Shown: piece after piece, positions 46,932 through 59,932 of the stretch
How the letters are laid out: every line of letters begins with the position of its first letter
Numbering within the stretch: the stretch's first letter is position 1
Source: Ciona savignyi
Taxonomy: Eukaryota > Chordata > Ascidiacea > Phlebobranchia > Cionidae
Direction: 5' to 3'
Assembly (NCBI GenBank): GCA_000149265.1
Contig: CH003295.1
Location: 388,902 to 452,901, forward strand
Length of the DNA: 64,000 bases
Translations under genes and position numbers: made by a program
Notes under the pieces: generated by a model
The model's input: only the letters and a program-made list of their open reading frames with translations
Told to the model about the DNA's origin: nothing
Databases searched by the model: none

Positions 46932-47610
46932 ATGGGTATCTTGTGTTTGCTTATTACCGTCTGCACCTTGCTGCTTTTCGTGAAGCCGACTGAAGGTAAG
47001 CGGGATTCACAAAAAAGTAAAAAAAATTGAATGAGAACAAACCAGTTTTCCGCTTATCATGCATCTTTAATTGGGTTATTTAAATAAATCATACAAAATA
47101 GCATTAAATGCTACAATATATAAATTCACCGTTTGTGTTGTTATAGGACAGTGTCATGAGTGTCCCCCTGATTCCACTTGTGTTGGGAGTGACTGCGCGT
47201 GCAATACCGGTCATTACTGGAATAATCCGGAAACCAAGCAGTCCTGCATAAAAATGCCACCCACCACGACCGCTGAATATTCAACTCCACTAACTGGCCA
47301 AAAAAGCACGTCGTTACAAAAAACTACGATGGATACTATTGCAATAAGTGAGAGCAGAGTTAAACCGGAATATACGTCAACGAAACAACATGCTAACATT
47401 GCAAGATTATCTACAGTCAGCACTGAAGTGATCGAAAAAGTAAACGACGCCGTCGAGAAAACATACTTTGGGTTTTGCTCCGGACAAAGATCAAAATGTG
47501 AAATGATTCTTGCTGGAATTATCATTGCTGTTTTAGTTCTGCTGGTCGTCAGTACTATTTTTGCAGTGGCCGTGTACAGAAAGGGGAAAACCAGGCGTGT
47601 ACTTGTGTGA
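46932..47610 (+). CDS. Small type I membrane protein with one EGF-like motif
   Basis: Two exons, 46932-46995 and 47147-47610 (TGA), with clean GT/AG edges and phase 1/2 continuity, give 175 residues. Residues 1-21 form a hydrophobic signal peptide (GILCLLITVCTLLLFV). Residues ~24-53 hold six cysteines spaced C-x2-C-x5-C-x4-C-x-C-x12-C, with CNTGHYW after the fifth, which fits an EGF-like fold. A Ser/Thr/Lys-rich stalk of about 80 residues follows, then a 25-residue transmembrane helix (AGIIIAVLVLLVVSTIFAVA) and a short basic tail ending RVLV. I do not recognise an orthologue. The layout suggests a cell-surface adhesion or signalling protein. It could be tunicate-specific. Confidence 0.65.
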
Positions 47611-50600
47611 CACGTATTTCAATCTCCGTTCAAAAACTGAAATATATCTTTGCTATTTACGCTTTACCAAGCCAGGCTTTCAAATCTGGTTTTCCCAATC
47701 AACTTGCTGCTTTTAAAATTTGTTTTACATGCTGTATGTGACTTTAGCACGAGAATTAACCAATTGGCCACATAGTATTTGCAAAAGGAGAAACCTATCT
47801 TCATTTTACCTCTCGCTGCGCCGAATCCTAAAAAACGCGTATAATATTCACTAGTGGGCGATATTACGTCTACTTCCACTACAGAAATATATTGTTTCAA
47901 ATATTCGCGTTTTCGAAATGACATGGCTGTATATTTTTTTATTTTCTTTTATTTTCCTTTTTTGCCGTTATGGATTTAACCCTATGATGTGCTTGTCACC
48001 AAGGCCGTTCTTCATAACCGTTCTAATCATTTTTTACTTCGTACATCTCTAAAGCATAACTCCTGATCAAAGCAAACTTGTTTATAAAAGCGATGATTTT
48101 AATGGTTCCACACTAACAATTGGGTTGGTTCGCAAATTGATCGTGTCATCCAAAGTTTCATTAACAACTATACCAAATTCGTATGGTTCAGAGCTGTTAC
48201 GATATATGTTTCTGTATATACCCAGCTAAAACTTGGACTGCTCACCAAATTTAATTTGGGGCGAATAGAATAGAACACGACATGAAATATTTGTGAGAGT
48301 TTCAACCCAATTAGACAGCTCCTTCCAGTCAAACGTCAAGTTACAATGCGTTCTAAAATTCGAATATAGGCTTATCTTAAGTCGAACATTTTTAAAGCAA
48401 AACTACCGCAATCAGACGCGGACGTTTGTGTTATGTTTATTGTGCACCAACCCAGCAACACAGCAGTGGTAAATAATTTAATAAAATAAGCCAAGACTTA
48501 ACGTCGTCCAAAGACGACTTACCATATAGTAAACCGCATAACTTCCAAATAGAAAATATCGTTTGTGTTGTTGATCGGTACATTTTACATTTTCACAAGC
48601 ATCTCCACAGAATTCGACATTTCCCAAAAAACATTTTGGGAAATGCCCCTTGGATACCTGCCCGAAATACAACCTTACGCCCGACAACATGTCCACTAAC
48701 CGCCCTAAAAATGTTATTAACCACATTTTACTTCGCGGAGTTTACCCGAATATGGTGAAATGCTTTTCTAATTTTCTTTTGTATATTTGGCAGCATATTA
48801 TGTTTGTTATACAAGTGCTCTGTTATGTGATTATTTAACGTGGTTAATCGGAATTCTGGACCTTATTCCTATCATTCATCAAGGCGGAAAGGCAATAAAA
48901 TTACGTAAACGTGAATTCCGGCGACAGAAGCTCTCGTTTTTATGGAGCTGCGGGATTTGTTTCATTCACCCGGTCGTAAACCCGTCGTTCGAAAACCGCG
49001 AATTGGTTTTAATAATCTCACATTCAACCGCTAATTTCGCGGCTTATCAAGACCTGCACAAGATCAAAGCGGGTAACCTATCACCAAGATTTGATTTACA
49101 AAAAGGAACCAGTTTATTCCCCAGCGTCATTCTCTGTTTACATCTGTAATAAAGAGCATTGAGGGAAAAATCCGAAGTAGCTTTGATCTCAAATAATGCC
49201 TTTACAAATCCTTTTCAGGGTGTGATGCCGCTACATCAAAGCTGCCGCCTTCTGTTACAGTTTCGACGTTTATAACGTCACAATGTAACAACGATTCAAA
49301 TGCAAACACTCTTTTGTTATCAGGTATACGCGATAAACGGTTTACGGTTGCTTGTATTGATTAAATAACTGCTTTACAGTAACCAATGTCTAAGATATTG
49401 TTCGGAGTATGCGCTGTTTAGCCCTGACAGAAATACACCTACTTCCACGTTATAGTATAATTGATAACAAACGTACGTTTTTAAACAACCTAGTCGTTGG
49501 ATTTATTTAGGCTTGTATACTTCTTGTACTTTTAAGGTATCTTCTCAGAATCATGTTTATTGTTAAAAAAACATAAAAGAATATCTATCGGTCAGATATA
49601 TCCGGAAACAGAAATTTCATTCCAATTTGATCAGTTCCTTTTTTCACTAAAACAGTTCTATAGTGGACATGGATCGGCAAAAAATAAGCGGTGAAAATAC
49701 CACGCAGGGTATGTTGTTCTGTTGTGGAAATCACCAACAGCAAGTTGCCTAATTTAAGCGCTTTTTTTTGTTGAAATTTAGCGTTTTTGGAATTCCCGGG
49801 TAATGAATGTTCCGGTTCTTAAAATCAAGTTTTGATGTTTCAAGCCGCAGTAAAAGCCACAAGTGTCCTTGAAGTCGAGCGTCCAGATAAAAGACGCACA
49901 GCGATAAATTACAAGTTATTATGCACATCGCTGGGTTTAATGTATACGACTGAGTTGGCGAGCCGTTATCGTTCGTCGAAGTTTGTCTGAATAACTTGTT
50001 TACCGCGGAAGTCCAACTTAGATGTGGCGCGCGTTCTTTGTGGGCGATTTTCCCCTTTATTCGACGGCACGAAGTGAATGAGCTGTGCACGGCAGTGGTG
50101 TTTGTGCGCGCGCGACGGGCAGATCCAGCGAAACATCAAAGGCGACTTCGGCTTCATTGATCTCGCATTCCGCTGCTCGGAGAGCGGGGAAACGAAAGAG
50201 AGAAGCGGCGCTGGCTCGAAAGCGAAGAGAAGAAAGCGACTCGGAGGGGCGTGTGATTTTAACGAAGCGAGTGGGGCCCGAGGCAGGCGGGCTTAGACGC
50301 CGCACAATGAAAGTTGCGGCGAAAAGAAGTCCAGTCGGCCGCAGAAGTTAAAACAAAACCGAGGTCGAGCTCAAAACATCTAAATTAAGAAGTAGATCCA
50401 GCAGTGGAAGTTTGCCCTTTTACCAGCGATATTGCAGGCAGTATATACACAAAAAATCTTAGCCAGGCCGATATACGCGAGTTCGGAAGTCGGATTGTCC
50501 AATCCTCGATGGAGCTCAGGATTAACTTCTTAAGTTGTTTCGCGTAAATAAATGAAAATAAACAACGGACGTAGTATTGTAAGCTTCGTAGGATTAGACT

Positions 50601-53144
50601 TAGTTGCATAAGGTATAACTGTGATTAAGCCTTAATCGACGGCTCTTAAACTGCTGCTTACGCGGTCATTTATCAGCTGAAAACGTCGGTGTACAAGCAG
50701 TGCGCCCGCTCCTACTACTGAACAAACCGTAACAGTGCTCGGTTAATCAGTCGAACCATGCTTACAGCGCTATAACAGAGGGCCGTGTTTAACCATGTGC
50801 CAGTTGTAAATCAGGTCTCGCAAACCTGCTCAAATAAAACCCATGGCCAGTTGTTTTTAATCCGAAGGCTATCATAGATCGGTTGATAAGTATAATCACT
50901 AATATTCAGCATTCAAACAGTTTGGAATATGTGTTAGGCAGATTAGAATAGACGTATAATTTTTATATTTCCTGGATTTTATTGTCTTGACTGTCGCAGT
51001 AATATCCTATTCGAGCATTCTTCGGAAGTACTACTGAATCAATTGACTTCCCACTGTGGTATAATCCGAACAAAAGACGGGCGCAGGGCATCTTCACACT
51101 ATCTCATCGATTTCCTAATCGACTAAATTCACTAAATAGTTTTACAGACGCGCATAAGGGAGGTGTTTCAAGTAAGGTACAAACGGATGGCAGGAAAAAG
51201 TTAATTCAAACGTAATAAGGAGGTTCCCACATCAATGGTGCTTCCTTGACTTCAAAGGATGATTTTCATTGACTGACATTATTACGCAATACTAACATAA
51301 CGTCATAATGCCGGCTTAACGTCCTTAATATCCAGCGATGCGTGACCTTAATCTGGCGCTTGGTCCCTTCGGACTCGGATTAATTTTCTATGGAATGATC
51401 TGCACGGTCAGCCAGCGCAGTTGGCATCGGTACATGCATGCATAGCTAGCTTTACTATATAAGTATATTACCATCGTACGTCAGCCTTCTTTGAGCTTTT
51501 AACTATCGGCCTTTGATGTTAAAATAGTTCGCAACTTCGCAGCTTTATTAAACATTTAATGCAGTTTCTAACAAAGGCAAATGTGACGTTGTCAGATTTT
51601 TAATATCCGTGTTTTAAGTGGAATAGTAAAATGTGGTTTTGCTTACACGATGTTAACATGGTAGGTACATATATCTCGGCACCTTTGATTTCGGTTTTAT
51701 AGTCAGTGGAAATAAGAACATGAGCAGAAAGTAGAAAAAGACTGATATTAACAGCACTTACAATGGACAGACAGGCTGGGGTCAAAGTAGGAATGCTTGT
51801 ATCAGTTGACGCCCCTCTTATCGTACATACGCCGAATGTATTGCATTCCCATTGCCTACGTTTCTATTTCCGTGGCGCATAACGATCAAAGTGCGACCAA
51901 ATAAACTTCCTTTGAAATTGTACGTTCTAGAATAGCAGCTGTTTAATTTAAATATATGTAATGAACTCTAAACCCGCTCTCTTGAGCTAATGGACTTACA
52001 TTATTGAATAATTAGAGAGCGGAAAACGACGACAAGGATAAAGTATGGGATTAAAGCACAGCAAGCCCCGATTAAGGAGGCGTAAGTATTACGACATTGT
52101 AATAACTATACGTATTTCTTCTAATTATTTTCCAATGTGAGCATGTAGCTAATTGTACTACTCTTACTGACGTGTCACATAATTAACAGCAATTACGGGA
52201 CGGATCACTGAGCTGTAGTGATACAGAAAGTCAGCGCATCTGTAATTAATGCTAATAAGTGATTTATGGTTTCGTTCTACAAAGCAATTGCTCGTAAATC
52301 GTTAACTTCATGAAGCAAGTCCAATTTCTAAACCTCAAAGGTTTCAAATGAACCTTACGCTTTGCGGGTTGCCTTTTGGCTGAGTTTTCTGGAGCACTTA
52401 TCAATCACAATATCGTGTGGTAATCGAGAATTACATTTGTGCATTATCCACATAACATTCGTAGCTGTATGCAGACATGCGACCTATGCACGTCAGATGA
52501 AATTCGATAACGTACACAAGCACCCGCGCTGCGTAATTCAACTTCCAAAGCAGTAGTTCACACAAACAGCTCGAAGTGATGTGTGTTTAACCGTTGCTTT
52601 GTAGTTATCTCAGCATTGTGACGGCATAATGCCACATCAATGGCGAATGCCCCAGGCTCCTCGTAACCAAACCAGTGAGAATAGCTCACTCGCGCGCGCG
52701 GGCCTTGAAAAGCAGTGTTCCCCGTTACGACACACCTTAAAACAGTTAACCTTGCAGTGTTGTGCACAACCTAATATTTTCAAAATTTAATTTTTCGATT
52801 CCTCAAAAATCATCCGATCAACACTGCTGAGTAAGCCGCGCTATAATCCGTGGTGGAGAAGTAAAAAAGTCGAAACGATATATGAAAATAAACAGACGCC
52901 TTTGAACTGACTGATCCCGACCTACCAAGTCTTGTCATCCGCAATTAGATGACCCATTCCTTTGTCAGTTCTGTTCAGATCACAGAGAGATGAAACCGTA
53001 ATTCGGAATTTGATTGAGACTAGTCTCTGTGATCTTTAATATCCGTAGATCTTTGTGACTAACTGCCGTTTAGTCTTTTAGTGTATATTATTTCATCATT
53101 TAACCACCGGTCTCTCGTTTTAGCTGTGTTTTTTATCTTTGCAG
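47611..53144. other. Gene-poor stretch upstream of the right-hand gene
   Basis: 5.5 kb with no secure gene. A possible minus-strand exon lies at 48523-48657 (see findings). At about 50150-50350 there is a purine- and CpG-rich block. A strong donor-like GGC|GTAAGTATT at 52081/52082 could end an untranslated first exon of the gene at 53145. A CGCGCGCG run lies at 52691. An 11-bp inverted repeat (52978-52988 and 53024-53034) precedes the exon. Poly(A) sites for the EGF-like gene were not clear. Confidence 0.5.
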
Positions 53145-56100
53145 GTATGTCATCAAGGTCAAGCAAGAACCGATTAAATCCTGAAGGTAATTAGACTAAT
53201 TACATGTTGTTTCTCTATTGAATGCACATTTATCGTAATAACTGGTTTCTGCGGAACAAGACAGTTTGCAAATTGCTTTAAACTGTAGACATTACTGTCC
53301 GCATTGGACGTAAAATACGATAAACTGACAATTTCGTTTGAATAATACATGATTATGGCGTAGAAGAACAAGTTTCAATGGCTAATCAACTTATTTTAAA
53401 ATCGTAAACACAAATAAAACAGATATTGTTTTCAATGGCTTGTTCACTATAACTGGGTTGCCCTGACAGTATTGGTATAATGCAGAATCTTGCGCGGTGT
53501 GGTAACGTAAGTGGTGTGGTGTGGTAACGTTGGTAAGCGGTGTGGTGAACGCAAATACCTTAGTGGCATTATAAACGCGCGCACTGTTTGCGTAGTCTTA
53601 GCGAGAGCGGCGAAAAATTCAAACAAGCCGCGAATAAAACCTCGACAGGACAATAAACACATCCGGTACATTCTGTAGTGGCGCTAACCGCGACTGTAGA
53701 GTTAATTTAAAAATGGACGACCATACGTTTCTCTGCACGATTTTCAATGGTCAAGCGATACTCGTCTTTAGGCAGAATAAGACATTTTCTAATTCACCTC
53801 TGTCTCCACTCCGTTCATCGTTGGATCGCAAACTTTGGTTCGTTAGAAACGACCGAGGAATTGGATTGCAGCCACAGCGAGTTGGGTGTCTGGCACATAT
53901 TGTTCAGAGCTGTAACCGTTTTACAACTTGCATACAGTTTTGTTGCTGCAACACAGTTACATGTGGTACCTAAATACTTTCTCATTTACAGGAAGTCCAA
54001 GTCCTGCCGCAGTTACTGCTGTTGCAAACAGTGCAAACAGTAAAGCCACTTGCAACCATGCATGTCCGTGCAGAAATAAGACAGAGCTAAACGGGGAGGA
54101 AAATCGACCGTTGACGTCAGGCAGCGGCAAACATACTTCAAGTTTGGTGAGTTTTTTGCTTGAATGGTGATTTCGATCAGATAACCGAACTAGTTCATTG
54201 AAACGTCTTGGCCTTTGTGGTACAAAAAGTTGGCATTTCGGCTAAACGTGCAATCCTTTACACTTTTCATTCGTTCGTTCGTGTCAAAATGGGTGTTAGA
54301 ATGGTGAAGATGGTACCTTAACTTGCTCTGTAGGCCCCGTGTTTGCGTAGTGTCGCTGAGGACCATCTAGGACAGTTAACCAGCCGAGAGTTCCTTTGTT
54401 GAGCGGCCCGCTAACCGTCTGTCCGCACCTCGCCCCGCCGCTTTGGATGCTTACCGCCGCCGAGAGCTTTGATATGCTGCGCTTTTGCCCAACGTTGATA
54501 GAAGACCACTCTGGGGGGCAGTTTACAAGGGATGTGGCCTGTGCTTAGCCGTTAGTAAGAAATAGCTTCACACGCACGCTTGGACTTGTTTATTTCATTA
54601 ATTTTCTAAAAATATAGCTCGGCACATCTGGATATCTGATTGACAAACGCAATATACCGTTCATGCAAAACTACTCGGTGTCGTCGAAGTTGTGTATTTT
54701 GACCTGGTTCACTCATATCTTTTGTATCCAATTTAACGCAAACCTGAATTCGGAAAGTTGCGACTTGGATTTTAATTAATAGTAACACCTGTGAACTGCT
54801 TTGTTCAGTCGTGACTTTAAAATGTGGTTATAGAACGAGAACGGGTAGGGTTTTGACTGCAGCCCGGACACTTAATTGAATTCTTTGAAGTCCTTTCGCC
54901 TGCGCCCAATTCATTGACGTTGTGCGATCTATTGTTGTGTCAACAAAGGCCATCTTTGAACGTGGAGAAGCTCGGTAGCAATAACAATAACCATTGTCTT
55001 TGTATTCGCCAAATCGGACACGCATCCTCGCCCAGGCGAGTGCCCCAGCAGTGCTGGAGGGCAAGCTGCCAAAACAGAAAGATTTTTGAACATCTGTAAT
55101 TTCTAGGCAATTGTCGCTCTTTTTATGTCTGATTTTAAAGTGGGCGAACGGTTGTTGGGCAGAAACAAAGAGTCGAGTACCGGACACTGTCGTGTTGCTT
55201 CGGTGTACGATCAAGTGCACATGTACCGACTCTCTTTGATGCGGTTTGCTTTTGGTGTAGCTAAGAACCGTAAAATCTGTTAATTTATAAATCGTCGTGT
55301 TCGGACTGAAGCGGTCTGGTTTAATGACGTTGCTGCGTTGTAAAGCTTGAAATTAAAATAGTGTCTGAACCTTTTTGAACTTGCCAAATATGGTGGACTT
55401 TGATCATGTACTATGTTACTAAACATATTGATGTACATTTTAATACACCAGACAAACAAGCTTACAAAAACATATGCTTTTGCATCGACCACGTTCTTTT
55501 GTAGATTAACTAGATCTTTTTGGGTGCAAGTTTACCTTTTAGGTAACGCAGCCTAGATAAATGTCAGATTTGCATTCCTGTGCCACCATTACAGCGTCAA
55601 CTGCGCAAATTTTCGGAATTATTGGGTAATAGTGTGCGGAATTAGGCATTGTTTGACCCCCTGAAAGAGGCCGATAACACTGCAAGGTAAACAGCCGTCC
55701 TCGCTTGGCCAATAGCACGGAAAAGCGCCATCCAACAGCAAGCGAAAATAAGTCTCTAGTAGTGTTGACCAAAAACAAATGTAAAATCTAAAATAAATAT
55801 AACTACCGTGATATTATCAGGATCATACCCAAGCAAATGTGACTATTGCAACGAAGGAATTGGAATTTACACTTGGTGCTAACCAGTTCAACTTAATATA
55901 CATTGATTAATGTTTATATAATGATTTTCTCTCTGAAAGAAACATAATATTTACATCAAAGACCCAGGACATCACTGACTTTCGATTTACGGCGTCATGT
56001 AATTTTCCCCTGCTTCTGCCTTGCGCTTACATACAGAGGTAATATAAGCCTGGCATTGGCTGGCTGGGCCGGATCCAGAAGTTTTGCACGCGATCTTCTA

Positions 56101-59100
56101 ACTTTCGCCTCGCTTTTGTGACGTAACGAGCCCTCTCTTTGTGACGTCACAGCGGAATTCCATTCCGATTCGCTGGTGGCGCGAGTGGTCCTCGAAGATC
56201 AGACCGGAATAATATTTCCAGGCTCGTAAAGCTGTTTGCGCCAATCACCTAGTGTACAAATAAAGAAACGGGAGCGTCCACCAATACCACCAGTTATCGC
56301 CGGCAGATAAACAACCATATATAACGAGGCTAAACTGTAGCGGGACGACTTGTTCACACTCGCGCCCGCAATACATTAAGAAGCTTCATTTACATGTTTG
56401 TTCAGACGCAGATGCTATTTAAGTAGTGAACCATGGGTCAATTCGGTTTTTACAACGGTTGAACTAAGACCCGCAGTTGGGTGGTCTTAGCGCAACGGCT
56501 CCACTTGCAAACCACCTATTGTCACTTTACAATTGACACTGTGAACCAGCGCAGCCTCGGTGCCGCTGTGTTTAGTTTCAAGTTTACGATTACCCCTCCT
56601 TCCGGTATACGGAGTTGTATATTGGGGAAGTGCTATGACAATCGTGCGGTGAACTGCACGGTGGTTTTGTATCTTACCCTGCTCGGTAACAGTAGTTAGA
56701 CTGTTCATACAAAATTACAAAGCGTTCTAGTTAGCTTTATAATTTCTTTGTTTACATTAATTGAGAACAGTAGAGATTTAGCGCTTCGATCGATCTATTC
56801 ATTCTCTAGTGGCTCGAGCAACTTTCCTACCTATTCATTGGTTGTTTCCACACAACAGTGCGAAACACCGCATCCAGCAATCCGATCGGTTCCCCGGCAC
56901 TTTGATCCATTGTCTGCCGCGTCGACAGCGCTAACTTTACCCGTTTGGCTGCCGAATATTCATCCTTGCTTCACACGGACCGCCAAACAAACCCAGGTCT
57001 TATAGAATCAATTGAAACATGACGATGCTTGATAATGTGTTATGACTGACAACAGAGCGGCGCCGCTAGATCCCCGCTGCTGTTACCATCGCCTGGATTA
57101 AGTCGATACATCGACTCGAAACTTAATGACTGTGTTCGTAGCGCCGGGTATTATCGTAGACAACACTTCCTGTCGATGGGAGTGGGTTTCCAGAAAACAA
57201 TGCAACTGAAAGCGTGAAGGGTTCATTGGGCTAAGTGGTCTGGTATATCTGCCCGCTGAGATTCCGTCAGCCGTACCTTATAGCGACTTTAATAGCCAGC
57301 GATACGAACATCCGGTCCATTACGTTGAGTTGGCCGATTCTACTTTGCAATGTTTGTATATCAGAGCACGACAACGCGTCGCCGATGTAATACCACGCTA
57401 AAACAATCCGAAGGACCAGCGATACCTTCCAGATCAACAGTCTAAATAACGGCGGAGATATAATTCGGACATAACACTGTTATTTCAATCTCTTTACACA
57501 AATTGAAGCAGAGGAAATTAAGCCACTACTCGCTGACTACGAGTCTGCAGCGACCTACAATACCTATAATTAGTGGCAGTCGGGTAAAGTGCTGCAGTCG
57601 CGGGGATGTATTGCTTCTAGACTTGCCCGCAAGCAAGACGAGCGCTTGTTATGTCATTATCCACATAAAACCGACTTTGAAGTCGGCGTGTTGACGCCGC
57701 ATTTGAGATCCAAGTGTTTCTGATCCCGTAATTCGTCGAAGCAATTACCCAGTGATTCACTACAAAAGTTGAGACTGACAAGCGAAGTAATTCTCACCAC
57801 TGAAAATTGTTCCTTCATGTCTTTTTAACCACCCCTATTTCAATTTTGCTTGTGGAAACTAAGGCTTATTTTTGAATCTTTTATCAACAGAAACTTTTTG
57901 AGTTAAGTTGTGAAATTTTAACATCAACCAGAAATGATATTGACCGCACTAAAATCAATGTAAACGCGTTTCTCGAATACACATTACATTTAGTTTACTT
58001 TCTTAATTACCACCGTCGATCTTTATTGGCACTGCGTAAATGCAATTGTTTAATCAGCCATGATATCACGATGATTGCGATCCGGATTATACTAGTTTCA
58101 GTCTGCGTAACAACATTCCACCACTGATTGGCTAGTCTCGTCAACGTATCAAACGAACCCGACATTCAAACGTTACCCAGCAACCAGAGCCATCGGTATA
58201 ATTGGGTACCAATTTTGGAAGGCAAGCCACTGAAAAATTATTTAAGGCTCTAATTAGGAAAACCGCATCCTTAACAAACGCTAGAAACCACATAATTTAA
58301 ACAAACATTTTAACTTTACTAATATCATCACCAGTGTGGGACTAATTGTATTTGAGTTTTATTGCATTTGTAAGGAGTGTAGTATCCCTACAGACAGTTT
58401 ACACAGAGTATACCTTCACATGCACAAATAAAGGTAAAAATTCGGAGTTCAAATGCATATGTTTTAAGTTCCGACGTTGGTTATTCAAACGTCGATTTAC
58501 CAAACTAATAGTCTTTCCTGTGTGTGTGTGATGAATTAACGGTAGGTTTTAAAACCTGTTATTAATGTATCTTGTCCTTTATCAATAAAAAAAATTTCCT
58601 TTGTTAAATTCTTCGCCCAATGACTTGTAAAAACGGCGCGGAATCTATTTTTGTTGTGCGCTCGAAAATAAATGTGGCGTCACTCGGATATCTTTTTGTG
58701 ACACGGATTAACTTGTCGCTTTGTGTAATGGTTAATGTCGCGTTTAACGTTAGACAGAATCCAACTACAGTAAATGACCTCGCCTCTGCATTGTGGTTTG
58801 CTACACATTGCTTTGCAAACGGTCGTCGAAAACGCTGAGCGTCAAAGCACGTAGACAGGCCACTCAACACAACATATGGTCAACAAAACCAACGACATTC
58901 AACGAAAAAATCCCAAGCGTTTACGAGCAATGTCATGTTCCAGTGTATCCTTTGACGACTTTGTGACTTAAATTAATTTCGAGCAAATTAATATAGAGAG
59001 TTCGTCCAAAGTTTATTGTTGATATCGTATTCCTTCTGAGTTCGTTCCAAGTTTAGCGAATAGATTTTCATTTCATCACAACATAACCCTAAGCCCATCG

Positions 59101-59932
59101 TAATTTGTCAGAAGCTTTAGATTGCCGGAGGTACCCGCAGAGGGACTGCCAACTAGATTTGATGGTTCAACCGCTGTAACTTCATACGATAGTGTTGGTC
59201 TTCAACGTAAACCAGCACAATGTTCTTCTAATAACCACGTCGGTTGAAAGCGCGAAAGTAAACAACTGAAGCGCTCAGCTTTATTTCTCGCGTTATCGGT
59301 ATACAACCTGCAACCGCATTCGCCACATAAAAGCGACGTTAACATACTCGAACGACATGTAGGGCACTCAATTGCTCCGAGATCCCGTCAAGTTTTCCAC
59401 TTATACAAACTTGCACATCAAAGCGAGCGCTGTTTAGTGTTTGCTCCCGTAGTAATTTACACGGTGGTTCGAGTATTTTATTATCGCATTCATTGGACAA
59501 TATTCGCTTCCAGGTCGTTTTAGACGACTTCAAATTATTACACCCAAAGCAAACCAATATATATATGCCGGTGGCGGTGTGGCAATATAATCTTATTGTA
59601 CCTTAAGTCATTGCCTTTATTTACCTTCAAAAGTGTTCGCCGCCGCTTCCAACATTGATTTCACAACGAAGTGACAAAGCGTCCTGTTGACGCAGCATAT
59701 ATTGACTCTCCGACACAAAACTACTTGTTTGTTCCGTATCGCGCTACTTAATTCGGGGCCACTTTTTTCTCTATTGGTTAACGTACAATTAGAACTTAAC
59801 AAGAATGGATTTAATGTCGCGTTTTAAACATTTTGTTGTGACTATGGTAAATGGTTTAATGACTTTTTTATTTTCAGAACCCACTACCTGATGCCGACAA
59901 AAGTTTTCTTCCTTATGACGGGAGCTTAAAAG
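53145..59932 (+). CDS. Unrecognised gene, first three coding exons (partial)
   Basis: Exon 53145-53186 follows a strong TTTGCAG acceptor and has an ATG at 53147 (MSSRSSKNRLNPE). Exon 53992-54146 encodes a Ser/Ala/Asn-rich stretch with four cysteines (TCNHACPCRNKTELNGEENR). Exon 59878-59932 encodes NPLPDADKSFLPYDGSLK. Phases agree (1, then 0, then 1) and every edge is GT/AG. About 84 residues in all, hydrophilic, without a known domain. The intron 54147-59877 is the longest in the window. The next exon was not found: the downstream exon at 62771 is phase 0 and does not fit after 59932. It may be the disordered N terminus of a larger protein encoded to the right. Confidence 0.45.
53495..53550 (+). 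promoter_or_regulatory. Cluster of TGTGGT motifs
   Basis: TGTGGT occurs at 53498, 53515, 53520 and 53541 within 50 bp, twice as GTGTGGTAACG. TGTGGT is the RUNX core, and GGTGTG is also a T-box half site. It lies in intron 1 of the gene at 53145. It could equally be a small tandem repeat. Confidence 0.35.
54147..59877. other. Long intron with promoter-like patches
   Basis: 5.7 kb between exons of the unrecognised gene, with more G+C and CpG than the left half of the window. It holds a G+C-rich patch at about 54330-54500 (including CCTCGCCCCGCCGC), the CRE/CCAAT/TATA group at 56119-56324, and no supported coding exon. Short open frames here have no splice or similarity support. Confidence 0.45.
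56119..56324 (+). promoter_or_regulatory. Candidate TATA promoter with CRE sites
   Basis: TGACGTAA (56119) and the palindrome GTGACGTCAC (56141) match cAMP-response elements. CCAAT is at 56241 and ATATATAA at 56317, placing a start near 56350. A nearby ATG at about 56432 opens a frame of only nine codons (MGQFGFYNG). It could be an internal promoter for an untranslated exon. Confidence 0.35.

Noticed and set aside
50057..50305. 82-codon minus-strand frame in a CpG-rich block
   Set aside because: No ATG context, splice sites or homology. Openness follows the biased composition.
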